DNA of 64,000 bases from Candidatus Pantoea deserta (GCF_003813865.1 NZ_RMVG01000001.1:372001-436000); one strand, 5' to 3'; shown: positions 39,708 through 49,928, counted from the stretch's first letter. Translations and numbers: made by a program. Notes: generated by a model from the sequence alone, not told the origin.

Positions 39708-40750
39708 GCAAGATAAAGGTACTCTGCGTCGATGACTCCGCCCTGATCCGCAATATCATGACCACTATTGTGAATCAGCAGCCAGATATGGAAATGGTGG
39801 CGACCGCGCTCGACCCCCTTATCGCACGCGATTTGATTAAACTGCACAACCCGGATGTGCTGACGCTGGATGTTGAAATGCCGCGTATGGACGGACTCGA
39901 TTTTCTCGAACGACTGATGCGGCTGCGTCCGATGCCGGTGATTATGGTCTCTTCGCTGACCCGTAAAGGCTCCGATATTACCCTGAGCGCGCTGGAGCTG
40001 GGCGCGGTGGATTTCTTGACTAAGCCGCAGATGGGCGTGCAAGAGGGCATGATGCAGTACAGCGAACTGATCGCTGAGAAGATCCGTACGGCCGCCAGAG
40101 CGCAGGTTCGCCGACGCGAGCAGCAGTCGCCCCTGCCGAAAATCATCCACAGCCCGCTGATAGGCAGTGAAAAAATTATCGCTATTGGCGCCTCTACCGG
40201 CGGAACAGAGGCCATTCGCCAGGTGCTCGCGCCGATGCCAGCCTCCTGCCCCGGTATTGTTATCGCCCAGCATATGCCGGCCGGCTTCACCCGCTCCTTT
40301 GCGGAGCGACTCGATAAAATTTGTCAGATTACAGTTAAAGAAGGCGAAGATGCCGAACGCGTTTTGCCTGGCCACGCCTATATTGCCCCCGGCGGCAGGC
40401 ATATGGAGCTGTGCCGCAGCGGCGCTAATTATCACATCAGACTCAACGACCTGCCGCCTGTCAGCCGCCATCGCCCCTCTGTCGACATGCTGTTTGATTC
40501 CGTCGCCAAATCGGCCGGTAAAAACGCCGTCGCCGCGATCCTGACCGGCATGGGCTATGACGGCGCCAAAGGACTCCTCGCCTTACACCAGGCGGGGGCG
40601 AAAACGCTGGCGCAAAGCGAACGCACCTGTGTGGTCTACGGCATGCCGCGCGAAGCTATCGCTCTCAATGCCGCCAGTGACATTGTCGATCTGGAGCAGA
40701 TCGCACCCACCTTGCTGAAAAATATTATCGGACAGGCGAGGAGAATTTAG
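39704..40750 (+). CDS. cheB: CheB, receptor methylesterase/deamidase
   Basis: 348 residues. The receiver domain carries phospho-acceptor Asp56 ([13 protein letters not shown]). The esterase domain has the Ser-His-Asp triad in [23 protein letters not shown] and [11 protein letters not shown]. It removes methyl groups from receptors when phosphorylated by CheA, giving adaptation. It is in operon with cheR, cheY and cheZ. Confidence 0.98.
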   Translation: MSKIKVLCVDDSALIRNIMTTIVNQQPDMEMVATALDPLIARDLIKLHNPDVLTLDVEMPRMDGLDFLERLMRLRPMPVIMVSSLTRKGSDITLSALELGAVDFLTKPQMGVQEGMMQYSELIAEKIRTAARAQVRRREQQSPLPKIIHSPLIGSEKIIAIGASTGGTEAIRQVLAPMPASCPGIVIAQHMPAGFTRSFAERLDKICQITVKEGEDAERVLPGHAYIAPGGRHMELCRSGANYHIRLNDLPPVSRHRPSVDMLFDSVAKSAGKNAVAAILTGMGYDGAKGLLALHQAGAKTLAQSERTCVVYGMPREAIALNAASDIVDLEQIAPTLLKNIIGQARRI

Positions 40751-40836
40751 GCCTGTTGCAGCGCCGCTCTCTGTTATGACCTGTTCTCATTAACCACCGC
40801 GCCTGACCGCGCATCTTTCATCAGGACATCTATTTT

Positions 40837-41226
40837 ATGGCTGATAAGAATTTACGTTTTTTAGTCGTTGACGATTTTGCCACCATGCGCCGCATCGTGC
40901 GTAATCTATTGAAAGACCTGGGATTCAATAATGTAGAAGAGGCCGAGGATGGTCAGGATGCGCTAAATAAGATGCAGCAGGCGACCTTTGATTTCGTTAT
41001 CAGCGACTGGAACATGCCCAATATTGACGGCCTGCAACTCCTGACAGAAATCCGCAGTAATCCGGACTGGAGCACCATTCCCGTACTGATGGTGACCGCC
41101 GAAGCGAAAAAAGAAAACATTATTGCCGCCGCTCAGGCAGGCGCAAGCGGCTACGTGGTGAAACCTTTTACGGCTGCGATTCTGGAAGAGAAGCTTAATA
41201 AAATTTTCGAAAAGATTGGATGGTAA
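40837..41226 (+). CDS. cheY: CheY, chemotaxis response regulator
   Basis: 129 residues, a single receiver domain with all key residues: Asp12, Asp13, phospho-acceptor Asp57 (ISDWNMPN), Thr87, Tyr106 and Lys109 (YVVKPFT). CheY-P binds the FliM N-terminal peptide to switch rotation. It overlaps the probable cheZ leader, as in E. coli, where cheY and cheZ are adjacent. Confidence 0.99.
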   Translation: MADKNLRFLVVDDFATMRRIVRNLLKDLGFNNVEEAEDGQDALNKMQQATFDFVISDWNMPNIDGLQLLTEIRSNPDWSTIPVLMVTAEAKKENIIAAAQAGASGYVVKPFTAAILEEKLNKIFEKIGW

Positions 41227-41230
41227 CAAC

Positions 41231-41872
41231 GTGGATACGCAATCTAATAATCCTGCGGAAGATAATTTCAAAAACATTTTTTCCCGCGTCGGACACTTAA
41301 CGCGCCAGCTGCGTAACAACATGACGAGCCTGGGCCTGGATCGCGCCATTATCAATGCGGCGGAAGCCATCCCCGATACGCGCGATCGCCTGAGTTACAT
41401 CGTCAGTAAAACCTCTCAGGCTGCCGATCGCGCGCTGACCTGTGTCGAAACCGCGCGACCGCTACAGGATAGCTTACACGATCGGGCCGTCCACCTCAGC
41501 GGTCGCTGGGATGAGTGGTTTGCCGAGCCGGTTGAACTGCCTGTCGCCAAAGATTTAGTCAGCGACACCCGCCAGTTCTTGCGCGACGTTCCCGAGCTGG
41601 CCAGCAAGACCAACGCTGAACTGACTGAAATTATGATGGCGCAGGATTTTCAGGACCTCACCGGCCAGGTGGTGCAGAAAATGATGCACCTTATTGAAAG
41701 CATAGAGAAAGAGCTTATTCAGGTGCTGGTTGAGAACATGTCAGGGATAGCGGATCCCGCAGGCGAAGAGCCGGTAAACCTGAAAAACGGTCCGCAGATT
41801 AGCCAGAACCAGGCGGGCGTGGTCGCCACCCAAGATCAGGTAGACGATCTGCTGGCCGATCTCGGCTTTTGA
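41231..41872 (+). CDS. cheZ: CheZ, CheY-P phosphatase
   Basis: 213 residues from GTG 41231, chosen because ggatgg lies 7 nt upstream and the length equals E. coli CheZ (214); a TTG at 41216 is the alternative. The long helical hairpin has the catalytic region EIMMAQDFQDLTGQVVQKMM, and the C-terminus (DQVDDLLADLGF) is the CheY-binding helix. It dephosphorylates CheY-P. Confidence 0.97.
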   Translation: MDTQSNNPAEDNFKNIFSRVGHLTRQLRNNMTSLGLDRAIINAAEAIPDTRDRLSYIVSKTSQAADRALTCVETARPLQDSLHDRAVHLSGRWDEWFAEPVELPVAKDLVSDTRQFLRDVPELASKTNAELTEIMMAQDFQDLTGQVVQKMMHLIESIEKELIQVLVENMSGIADPAGEEPVNLKNGPQISQNQAGVVATQDQVDDLLADLGF

Positions 41873-41909
41873 TAGCCGCCAGTAGCGGCTTTTAGCGTCA
41901 GGCCAGCCT

Positions 41910-43055
41910 ATGTCTGAAGAGAGTGATGTAGAAAAAACCGAGGAACCCACCCCCCAGCGACGGCAAAAAGCGCGAGAGGAAGGCAATATCCCGCGCTCAA
42001 AAGAGCTGACTTCCTGGCTGATGTTGCTGGCGGGCTGGGCGCTGATTGCAGTGAATGGTAAGAGTACCGCGCAACAGCTGACGCAGCTGCTGCACGATGG
42101 TCTGGTGTTCGATCGATCGCTGGTGACAGACACAGCCACGATGCTGCATCGCTCCGGCGCGCTGTTATCCCTGATGCTGACGGCGCTGCTGCCCCTGCTG
42201 CTGAGCCTCTTCTGCGTGGCGATTGCCACCACCACCCTGATCGGCGGTCTCTATTTCAGCACCAAATCACTGAAGCTGGACATCAAGCGTATTTCGCCGC
42301 TGTCAGGCTTTAAGCGCATGTTCTCTCTCCAGGTCGTTTCAGAGCTGGCGAAAAGTTTAATGAAAGCGGTGTTGGTAGGCAGCGCCTGCGGTTTCTACTT
42401 CTACCTGAATAAGCAGCATTTCATTTTACTGGTCAATGAAACGCTTTCTGACGGCTTAAGCGATGCCGGAAAGCTGATTTCCCGCTGCCTGATCGTGGTG
42501 ATCGTCGCGCTGGCGCCGATGGTGGGCTATGACGTGTTCTATCAGCTGATGAGCTACATCAAAAAATTGCGTATGAGCCGTCAGGAGATCCGCGATGAAT
42601 TTAAACAGAGCGAAGGCGATCCCCACGTTAAAGGACGTATCAAACAACTGCGTCGCGCGCTGGCGCAGAGCCGCATGATGGAAGACGTGCCTAAAGCGGA
42701 CGTCATCATTAATAACCCGACGCACTATTCCGTCGCGATCAGCTGGAAAGAGGGAAAAATGACGGCTCCGATCGTGCTGGCGAAAGGCGCCGGCGACATC
42801 GCGCTGCGCATTCGCGAAAAAGGCGCGGAGTGTCAGATTCCGATGCTGGAAGCGGCGCCGCTGGCGCGCGCGCTTTACCGCAACTGCGATATTGGCGAAC
42901 AGATACCGGCCGAACTCTACAGCGTCGTCGCTGAAGTGCTCGCGTGGGTTTATAGCCTGCGCCGCTGGCGTAAAGCAGGCGGTCATAAACCGAAAAAACC
43001 TGAAAACCTCTCCGTGCCGACGGCACTGGATTTCGCCCCTGAGGGCCAAGAGTAA
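41910..43055 (+). CDS. flhB: FlhB, export substrate-specificity switch
   Basis: 381 residues. Four membrane helices (about 30-215) follow the usual N-terminus (EKTEEPTPQRRQKAREEGNI). The autocleavage site Asn-Pro-Thr-His is intact (VIINNPTHYSVAI), followed by the C-terminal cytoplasmic domain. FlhB switches export from hook to filament proteins with FliK. Its stop overlaps the flhA start (TAATG). Confidence 0.98.
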   Translation: MSEESDVEKTEEPTPQRRQKAREEGNIPRSKELTSWLMLLAGWALIAVNGKSTAQQLTQLLHDGLVFDRSLVTDTATMLHRSGALLSLMLTALLPLLLSLFCVAIATTTLIGGLYFSTKSLKLDIKRISPLSGFKRMFSLQVVSELAKSLMKAVLVGSACGFYFYLNKQHFILLVNETLSDGLSDAGKLISRCLIVVIVALAPMVGYDVFYQLMSYIKKLRMSRQEIRDEFKQSEGDPHVKGRIKQLRRALAQSRMMEDVPKADVIINNPTHYSVAISWKEGKMTAPIVLAKGAGDIALRIREKGAECQIPMLEAAPLARALYRNCDIGEQIPAELYSVVAEVLAWVYSLRRWRKAGGHKPKKPENLSVPTALDFAPEGQE

Positions 43056-45151
43056 TGGCGAATCTCACCACTAAATTACGTTTACCCGATCTTAAAAAGA
43101 CGCAATGGCAAATTCTGGCTGGCCCGGTATTGATTCTGATGATCCTGGCCATGATGGTGCTGCCGTTACCGGCGTTTGCGCTTGATACGCTGTTTACCTT
43201 TAACATCGTGCTTTCGCTGATGATTTTGCTGGTGGCGATGTTTACCCAGAACACGCTCGACTTTTCCTCCTTTCCGATCGTGCTGCTGTTTTCTACCCTG
43301 CTGCGCCTGGCGCTGAATATCGCCTCGACGCGCATTATCCTGATGAAGGGCCATACCGGCGCCGCCGCCGCTGGCCGGGTAGTGGAAGCCTTCGGCCACT
43401 TTCTGGTTGGCGGCAATTTCGCCATCGGCATTATCGTTTTCGCCATTTTGATCATCATTAACTTTATGGTCATCACAAAGGGTGCGGGACGTATAGCCGA
43501 AGTGGGCGCTCGCTTCGTCCTGGATGGCATGCCGGGTAAACAGATGGCTATCGATGCCGATCTCAACGCTGGTTTGATCGGTGAAGAAGAGGCAAAGCGC
43601 CGCCGCCGCGAAGTCACCCAGGAGTCAGACTTTTACGGCTCGATGGACGGCGCCAGCAAGTTTGTGCGCGGCGACGCCATTGCCGGCCTGCTTATCATGG
43701 CGATTAATATTGTCGGCGGGCTGGTTATCGGCATCCTTCAGCATGACCTGTCGTTTGCCGATGCGGCACAAACCTATACCCTGCTGACCATCGGCGATGG
43801 CCTGGTGGCGCAAATACCGGCGCTGATCATTTCCACGGCGGCCGGCGTTATCGTCACGCGCGTCGCTACCGAAACCGATGTCGGTGAGCAGATGGTGGGT
43901 CAGCTGTTCAACAGTCCGCGCGTCATGCTGCTGTCCGCTGGCGTGATTGGTTTGCTGGGCATCATTCCCGGCATGCCGAACCTGGTGTTTTTACTGTTTA
44001 CCACCGCGCTGCTCGGTCTTGCCTGGTGGCTACGCGGTCAGCAAATGCAGGAGCCTCATCGCCTTAAGCCGTCGGCCAGCCAGGAAAGTAGCGCCCTTAG
44101 CGAAGCGGCGCATATCTCAGAGGCCTCCTGGTCCGATGTGGAACTGGAAGACGTGCTGGGGCTGGAGGTGGGCTATCGCCTGATCCCGATGGTGGACAAT
44201 ACGCAGGATGGCCAGCTGCTGACGCGCATTCGCGGCATCCGTAAAAAATTCGCGCAAAAAATGGGCTTTCTGCCCCCGGCTATACACATCTGCGACAATC
44301 TCGATCTGAAACCGACCGCCTATCGCATCATGCTAAAAGGCGTCGAGATTGGCGGAGGCCAGGTCAATCCTGAGCGCTGGATGGCGATCGATCCCGGCTG
44401 CGCCGAAGGGGAACTGGATGGGCTGCCCGGTCTGGATCCCGCGTTTCAGCTTCCGGCGGTCTGGATCGACGAGGTGCTGCGCGAGCGCGCGCAAACGATG
44501 GGCTACACGGTGGTCGATCCCGCCTCGGTGATCGCCACCCATCTCAACCATCTGATCGAGATGCATACCGACGAGCTTTTCAGCCGTCAGGAGACGCAGC
44601 AGCTTCTGGAGCGCGTCACCAAAGAGATGCCGAAACTGGTGGAAGATTTTATCCCCGGCACGCTGTCGCTGTCGCTGTTTCATAAAGTCCTGCAAAACCT
44701 GCTGGCGGAGCGTATCTCCATCCGCGACATTCGCACCATCATCGATACGCTGGCAGAACACGCAGGCACCCAGAGCGACGCCGATGAGTTAACGGCGCAG
44801 GTCCGCATTAAACTGGGACGCGCCATTACCCATCAGTGGTTTGGCAGCCAGTCCGATATTGCGGTCATTGGGCTGGCGCCGAAGCTGGAAAGTCTGCTGA
44901 TTCAGGCGACGCAAAACAGCAGCGCGCTGGAGCCTGGAATCGCAGAGAAGATTGTTGAGCAAACCGGCGAGGCAATACGGGAGCAAAGTACCCAGGGTGG
45001 TACGCCGGTGCTGCTGGTTAACCAGCCTCTTCGCCTGATGCTGTCACGCTTTCTGCGCCGGGTTTACCCACAGCTGGTGGTGCTGTCGAACTATGAAATC
45101 AGCCCCGATCGGACTGTTCATATGAGCTATACCATTGGAGGGGGACAATGA
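43055..45151 (+). CDS. flhA: FlhA, flagellar export apparatus protein
   Basis: 698 residues. Eight membrane helices in the first 330 residues include the FHIPEP-family signature (GRIAEVGARFVLDGMPGKQ). A large cytoplasmic domain (about 360-690) docks chaperone-substrate complexes. FlhA forms a nonameric ring in the export gate. It follows flhB with a 1-nt overlap and overlaps flhE by 4 nt. Confidence 0.98.
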   Translation: MANLTTKLRLPDLKKTQWQILAGPVLILMILAMMVLPLPAFALDTLFTFNIVLSLMILLVAMFTQNTLDFSSFPIVLLFSTLLRLALNIASTRIILMKGHTGAAAAGRVVEAFGHFLVGGNFAIGIIVFAILIIINFMVITKGAGRIAEVGARFVLDGMPGKQMAIDADLNAGLIGEEEAKRRRREVTQESDFYGSMDGASKFVRGDAIAGLLIMAINIVGGLVIGILQHDLSFADAAQTYTLLTIGDGLVAQIPALIISTAAGVIVTRVATETDVGEQMVGQLFNSPRVMLLSAGVIGLLGIIPGMPNLVFLLFTTALLGLAWWLRGQQMQEPHRLKPSASQESSALSEAAHISEASWSDVELEDVLGLEVGYRLIPMVDNTQDGQLLTRIRGIRKKFAQKMGFLPPAIHICDNLDLKPTAYRIMLKGVEIGGGQVNPERWMAIDPGCAEGELDGLPGLDPAFQLPAVWIDEVLRERAQTMGYTVVDPASVIATHLNHLIEMHTDELFSRQETQQLLERVTKEMPKLVEDFIPGTLSLSLFHKVLQNLLAERISIRDIRTIIDTLAEHAGTQSDADELTAQVRIKLGRAITHQWFGSQSDIAVIGLAPKLESLLIQATQNSSALEPGIAEKIVEQTGEAIREQSTQGGTPVLLVNQPLRLMLSRFLRRVYPQLVVLSNYEISPDRTVHMSYTIGGGQ

Positions 45152-45549
45152 AGTGGCTGTCATTAACCTTCCTGTTTGCCTCGCTGACCGCACATGCCCT
45201 CAGCGGCAGCTGGAGCGACAGCAGCGCTGGGGGCAGCGTCAGCGTGGGCAAACAGATTTTAGTCAGCCGACCGCTGAACGCGCCGGGCGATCTGCCCGCC
45301 TCTGCCGTCGTTACCCGCCTGGCCTGGCGTATTGAGCTGCTCAGTCCGCCGCCGCCCGGTTTGCGCATCAAACTCTGCACGTCAGCTATTTGCTTTCCTC
45401 TGGCAGGGCTGTCCGGCGTAAAGCAGGTGCCGATCGCCCTGTCGGCGAAGAACAGGTTCCGTTTTGTCTATTCCGTGGAGAGTCGGGGCACGCTGTCCCC
45501 GGCGCTACAGGTGGTCAGTAACCGGCTTACCCTGAACTACTCAACGTAA
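45148..45549 (+). CDS. flhE: FlhE, periplasmic flagellar protein
   Basis: 133 residues with a signal peptide (about 1-18, ending AHA) and the FlhE text SGSWSDSSAGGSVSVGKQ, with a cysteine pair (LCTSAICFPL). FlhE is reported to limit proton leakage through the export gate in Salmonella. It ends 17 bp from the convergent fliT. Confidence 0.93.
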   Translation: MKWLSLTFLFASLTAHALSGSWSDSSAGGSVSVGKQILVSRPLNAPGDLPASAVVTRLAWRIELLSPPPPGLRIKLCTSAICFPLAGLSGVKQVPIALSAKNRFRFVYSVESRGTLSPALQVVSNRLTLNYST

Positions 45550-45566
45550 GCCGTTGCCTGAAGATG

Positions 45567-45917
45567 TCAGCCTGCTGAAGGAAACAGACGACGAGGCATC
45601 TGCGCCGCGTAATCCTGACAACATTTTTTGTTCTGCTGAAGACGGGTCATCGCCTCACCCAGTACGGTGAGGCGCGCCTGTAGCTGCCGGGCGATCTCCG
45701 CATCGTTAGCCTGAAGCTGCTGTAACAGCGCAAGCTGCGCCTTTTTTGTGACGGCGCAGTCTGTCTGCTGCGCCGCGGCAATCAGTGACGCCTGCGCGCT
45801 GAGATACTGCTGTGACAGCGCAGAAAAACCGTCCCACTCTTCCCGTCTGGCCAGCTCAAGCAGCTGGCGGCTCAGCTCAGGAAGAGCAGACATCGTGGAC
45901 GCTAAAGAAGTGCTCAT
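45567..45917 (-). CDS. fliT: FliT, FliD export chaperone
   Basis: 116 residues, all helical (LPELSRQLLELARREEWDGF, LLQQLQANDAEIARQLQARL). FliT chaperones the filament cap FliD and in Salmonella also binds FlhC to damp FlhDC activity. No FlhC is encoded in this window, so that second role is uncertain here. It overlaps fliS by 4 nt. Confidence 0.88.
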   Translation of the reverse strand: MSTSLASTMSALPELSRQLLELARREEWDGFSALSQQYLSAQASLIAAAQQTDCAVTKKAQLALLQQLQANDAEIARQLQARLTVLGEAMTRLQQNKKCCQDYAAQMPRRLFPSAG

Positions 45918-46315
45918 CGCTGGCCAGCCTGTTTATGCGGCGCGATCTCATCCCAGACGTCCGCAATATCGGTAAGCAACTTGTCAGCTTCTTCCAGTTT
46001 GCTGACATCGTTATGCAAATTGGCCTGCATCAGCAGCCGGGAAATATAGTCGTAAAGGCGATCCAGATCGGCTGCGATCTGCTGCCCCTTCTCATGATCC
46101 AGCGAAGAGCGCAGGCCGTTATCGACGATATTGATCGCTTTTGAAATCATCTCGCCGCGCTTTGCAATATTATTCTCCTCAAAATAAATTTTCGCCCGCA
46201 GCAGCGCGCTGTGCGCGCCGTCAAAAAGCATGGCGATCAGCTGATGCGGCGTCGCGCCCGCCAGCTGGCTTTCCAGAGAGATTTTGGCATAAGCCTGTGA
46301 ACCCTGGTGGTACAT
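45914..46315 (-). CDS. fliS: FliS, flagellin export chaperone
   Basis: 133 residues from the ATG with aggag; an earlier in-frame start at 46366 is discounted. Diagnostic text: QGSQAYAKISLESQLAGATP, LIAMLFDGAHSALLRAK, and ISKAINIVDNGLRSSLD. FliS binds the C-terminus of flagellin and keeps it unassembled before export. It sits between fliD and fliT. Confidence 0.97.
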   Translation of the reverse strand: MYHQGSQAYAKISLESQLAGATPHQLIAMLFDGAHSALLRAKIYFEENNIAKRGEMISKAINIVDNGLRSSLDHEKGQQIAADLDRLYDYISRLLMQANLHNDVSKLEEADKLLTDIADVWDEIAPHKQAGQR

Positions 46316-46369
46316 ATTCACTCCTGAAAAATAAGCAGGGCATGACGCCCTGCTCAAAGGGGGCAATGA

Positions 46370-47866
46370 TTAAGAGGACATAGAGGACATCAGCGCAGTA
46401 ATGGAGCTGCTCATGCCGTTTAGTTTTGACATAATGCTGTCCAGATTCTGGAACTGCACCCGGTAGCGGTTGACCTGCGAATCGATCAGCTGCTGCGTCT
46501 TATCGATCTGCGTGTTGATATTTTTCAACTGGCTGTTCAGGTTGTCCGTTGCCGTTTTAATAATGCCGTCGGTTTTGCTCTCGGTGTCTCCCGCATACTT
46601 AGTGAGTACCGATCCCAGCGCCGTGGCCAGCCCTTCCGTCTCGCCGCTGCCTTTAAACATTTTGCCGATGCTGTCCGGATCGGCGGCGATAGCGTCATCC
46701 AGTTTGGTTTCGCTCAGCGTCATCTGTCCGGTTTGTGAATCAATAGTAATGCCCAAGTCAGCCAGCGCGCCGTAGGTCGATTCATTGCTGCTGGAATCGC
46801 CATACCAGCCGTTAACGGTGGAGCGAATCTCGCTGACCATGCTGCGCAGCATCGCATCGCCCATCAGAGGACCACTCTGGCTGCTTTTGGTCGCCACATC
46901 AGTGGTGCCCAGACCGCTGGTTACCGCCGCGACATATTTGCTGCTGGCGGTGGTTTCAGACAGCAGCGCGTTATATTGCTTCACAAAGTCTTGCAGCGTC
47001 GTCTTGATGGCTGAGGTATCCACCGTCAGCGTCAGCTGCTCAGGTTCTTTATCTTTTGTGACCGAATTAAGGCTCAGGGTCACGCCATTAATAATGTCGT
47101 TAATGTTATTGCTGGCGCGCGTGTACTCGGTGCCGTCAACGTTAACTTTGGCATCCTTCGCGGCCGTTACCTGGCTCATGGCATCCGTCTGGCTGTCGGC
47201 ATTGCCGTCTACTTTGCCGCCATGACTGGTATTCAGTACCGCCGCCAGATCGCTGTCGCCGTCGACGCTCACCACCATCTCGCCGTCCGTTCCGGTCTTT
47301 TTCGAGCTAAGCATCAGCTGGTATTGCCCGTCGCCATTGCGCTGCACCGAAGCCGATACGCTGCCGTCCTGTTTGTTAATGGCTTTGGCGATCTGATTCA
47401 GCGAGGTTTGATCGTCCTTCAGCTCAATGGTCATCGGCTTGCCATCACCCTGCTGAATGGTGATAGTGCGGGTAGCCTCTTTACTGGTTTGGGTTCCCAG
47501 CTGAGTATCTGCGCTGTCAAAGCCCTGGGTTCTCAGCTTATGCGCGGTCGCAAGCTGCTCAACGGTGACCGAGTGCGCATCGGCGCTGGCTTTATCCGTC
47601 GCCGTAGCGGTAAAGGAGGTGTTTTTACTCACCGTCAGGGTGTTAAAAGCTTCGCCACTCAGCTTTTTGACTGAAGACTGTAGCGTCGTCATCAGGCTGG
47701 AGATCGTTCCCCAGGACGAGATCTTGTTTTTATAACTCGTCTGCATCGACTGGTAAGGCGTCAGGCGCAGCTGTTCAGCGCTCTGTAACTGCGCCAGCAT
47801 ACTGGCGGTATCGATCCCGCCGGTACCAATGCCCATTGCGGAAAAAGAAGTTGAAACTGTCGCCAT
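46370..47866 (-). CDS. fliD: FliD, filament cap protein
   Basis: 498 residues. N-terminal GIGTGGIDTASMLAQLQSAE and the C-terminal helical end (SQVNRYRVQFQNLDSIMSKL) are typical of FliD. The central domains are variable, as in the family. The pentameric cap helps flagellin polymerise. It is divergent from fliC, with a sigma-28-like promoter in front. Confidence 0.97.
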   Translation of the reverse strand: MATVSTSFSAMGIGTGGIDTASMLAQLQSAEQLRLTPYQSMQTSYKNKISSWGTISSLMTTLQSSVKKLSGEAFNTLTVSKNTSFTATATDKASADAHSVTVEQLATAHKLRTQGFDSADTQLGTQTSKEATRTITIQQGDGKPMTIELKDDQTSLNQIAKAINKQDGSVSASVQRNGDGQYQLMLSSKKTGTDGEMVVSVDGDSDLAAVLNTSHGGKVDGNADSQTDAMSQVTAAKDAKVNVDGTEYTRASNNINDIINGVTLSLNSVTKDKEPEQLTLTVDTSAIKTTLQDFVKQYNALLSETTASSKYVAAVTSGLGTTDVATKSSQSGPLMGDAMLRSMVSEIRSTVNGWYGDSSSNESTYGALADLGITIDSQTGQMTLSETKLDDAIAADPDSIGKMFKGSGETEGLATALGSVLTKYAGDTESKTDGIIKTATDNLNSQLKNINTQIDKTQQLIDSQVNRYRVQFQNLDSIMSKLNGMSSSITALMSSMSS

Positions 47867-48306
47867 TTTTCTCTCCTTAGCGATTAAAGGAATATTTTTC
47901 TCTCTCTTTAAAATATCGGCCTCAGCCAGAAAAAATAAACGCCTGAAAAAAATATTCCTTTACTGACGCGAGCCTGTGCAGCAAATAAAAAAACACAGCC
48001 ATTCATCTCTGGTACAGCCAGATAAAAAATAACAAAAAAAACCTCATTCAAAAAAATACCCAACATAAATAAAACACCCACAAAAATTATTAACCTGCAC
48101 GAAACAATAACATCGGCGGGCTACTCCAGCCTGTTCACGCCCCTTTTCCTTTATTGCCGATAGCCGCGGTGATTATTTTTTAGTCGGATAATCGTCAAAG
48201 ATAAAAAAATAATTTCAGAATATTTTCCATGCCCCGATATTAATTATTATGCGAGCCAACGACGCATAGCTTATTCAAGTGTTAACCACGTAAAGAGGAA
48301 AATAAT
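47867..48306. other. fliD-fliC divergent intergenic region
   Basis: 440 bp, strongly A+T-rich with many A/T runs, no credible ORF. It contains a sigma-28-like promoter towards fliD (47913-47939). Towards fliC only -10-like strings are seen (gccgatag at 48156, cccgatat at 48233) without a matching -35 at the right distance. Confidence 0.7.
47913..47939 (-). promoter_or_regulatory. Candidate sigma-28 promoter for fliDST
   Basis: On the minus strand TTTATTTT, exactly 11 nt, then GCCGATAT. The -10 matches 7 of 8 sigma-28 consensus bases and the -35 matches 5 of 8. It lies about 47 bp upstream of the fliD start. Confidence 0.6.
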
Positions 48307-49119
48307 ATGGCACAGGTCATTAATACCAACGCACTTAGCCTGATGGCTCAGAATAACCTGAACCGTTCTCAGTCTTCACTGGGCACCGCTATTCAGCGCC
48401 TGTCTTCAGGTCTGCGTATCAATAGCGCTAAAGATGACGCCGCAGGTCAGGCAATCAGCAACCGCTTTACTGCCAGCATCAACGGTCTGTCTCAGGCTTC
48501 ACGTAACGCTAACGACGGTATCTCTCTCGCACAGACTACCGAAGGCGCGCTGAACGAAGTGAACGACAACCTGCAAAACATTCGTCGTCTGACTGTACAG
48601 GCGAAAAACGGCACCAACTCTGACAGCGATAAAAAGTCTATTCAGGATGAAATCACGCAGCGTCTGGCTGAAATCGATCGCATCTCTGCACAGACCGAAT
48701 TCAACGGCGTGAAAGTACTGAGCGCCGATCAGACCCTGAGCATCCAGGTTGGCGCAAACGACGGCCAGACTATCGACATCGATCTGAAACAGATGGACTC
48801 TAAAACCCTGGGTATGGATAGCTTTGACGTGAGCGCGGCTGACAGCGACGATCTGCTGAAAACCGTCGATGACGCGCTGGCGCAGGTGGATTCAGTGCGT
48901 TCTGGTCTGGGTGCCGCTCAGAACCGCTTTGACTCAGTGATCAACAACCTGAACAGCACGGTTAACAACCTGTCTGAATCACGTTCGCGTATTCAGGATG
49001 CTGACTTTGCTACCGAAGTCTCCAACATGAGCCGTGCGAACATTCTGCAACAGGCAGGCACCACCGTACTGGCTCAGGCTAACCAGGTTCCGCAGAACGT
49101 GATGTCGCTGCTGCGTTAG
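48307..49119 (+). CDS. fliC: FliC, flagellin (short form)
   Basis: 270 residues, against about 500 in E. coli. The D0/D1 ends are well conserved: MAQVINTNALSLMAQNNLNR and RLSSGLRINSAKDDAAGQAI at the N-terminus, AQANQVPQNVMSLLR at the C-terminus. The surface D2/D3 domains are missing, leaving a short turn (about 140-175). LQNIRRLTVQA resembles the TLR5-recognised segment. The gene is a single copy with ribosome binding site aaagagg and a strong terminator. Short flagellins occur naturally and assemble, so this is probably functional. Confidence 0.97.
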   Translation: MAQVINTNALSLMAQNNLNRSQSSLGTAIQRLSSGLRINSAKDDAAGQAISNRFTASINGLSQASRNANDGISLAQTTEGALNEVNDNLQNIRRLTVQAKNGTNSDSDKKSIQDEITQRLAEIDRISAQTEFNGVKVLSADQTLSIQVGANDGQTIDIDLKQMDSKTLGMDSFDVSAADSDDLLKTVDDALAQVDSVRSGLGAAQNRFDSVINNLNSTVNNLSESRSRIQDADFATEVSNMSRANILQQAGTTVLAQANQVPQNVMSLLR

Positions 49120-49138
49120 TCACACAGAGTTGTCTTTC

Positions 49139-49167
49139 AGCCCGGCCTTTTGGCCGGGCTTTTTTTT
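49139..49167 (+). terminator. Terminator after fliC
   Basis: Hairpin agcccggcc / ggccgggct with a TTTT loop and an eight-T tract, about 20 nt past the fliC stop. The following 220 bp before the convergent cheW hold nothing I recognise. Confidence 0.96.
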
Positions 49168-49389
49168 GCCTGATACCTGCCCTCGTTTTGTCATGCTGGC
49201 TTCGCCTTGCTCATCGTTACGGCGGGTGTGAGCTGCCGTGCAGGGAGACGGGTTATCTGGGGTAAGAGGGTAGCCGTCGTAGCAAGGCGGAGAAGCGCTG
49301 AGCGGCCAGGCCCTCAGGAAAAAGAGAAGGAGTAACAGACAAAAAAACCAGGCTCGCCTGCGCGAACCCGGGAGAGGAGAAGAGGAAAT

Positions 49390-49902
49390 TTAAGAAGAAC
49401 AGGCCGCCAGCGCGGCGCTTTGTTCTACCAGCTCCATCTCTTCGCTATTCAGCAGCTTTTCGATATCCACCAGAATAAGCATCCTGTCATCGATTGAGCC
49501 TAACCCCTGAATATATTCCGTAGAGAGCGTAACTGAAAAGTCAGGTGCCGGACGAATGCGATCGGCAGCAAGCGTCAACACGTCAGAGACGCCATCAACG
49601 ATAATACCCACGACGCGGTTGCCGAAATTAAGAATGATAACCACCGTGTTTTCGTCAAAGCTTGCGGCGGTGAGGCAGAATTTAATGCGCAGATCGACAA
49701 TAGGAACAATAACTCCGCGGAGGTTGGTCACGCCGACAATAAAGTCTGGCGAGTTAGCGATGCGCGTCACCCGCTCGCAGCTGCGGATCTCCTGTACCTT
49801 GAGAATATCAATGCCATACTCTTCTTCGCCTAGTCTGAATACCAGGTATTCATGACCCGCAATATCACCGGCGATTTTATTTTCCGAACGCGTTTGATTC
49901 AT
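49390..49902 (-). CDS. cheW: CheW, chemotaxis coupling protein
   Basis: 170 residues from the ATG with AAGG 8 nt upstream; a GTG at 49911 would add three. CheW fold: [50 protein letters not shown]. It links receptors to CheA. It follows cheA by 26 bp and is last in the fliA-flhD-mot-che series. Confidence 0.98.
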   Translation of the reverse strand: MNQTRSENKIAGDIAGHEYLVFRLGEEEYGIDILKVQEIRSCERVTRIANSPDFIVGVTNLRGVIVPIVDLRIKFCLTAASFDENTVVIILNFGNRVVGIIVDGVSDVLTLAADRIRPAPDFSVTLSTEYIQGLGSIDDRMLILVDIEKLLNSEEMELVEQSAALAACSS

Positions 49903-49928
49903 CTTTTTCACCTTAAGGGAGACTGCTA

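Noticed and set aside
48156-48240. Sigma-28 promoter for fliC
   Set aside because: -10-like strings exist (gccgatag, cccgatat), but no TAAA-type -35 lies 11 nt upstream of either, so no promoter is called.
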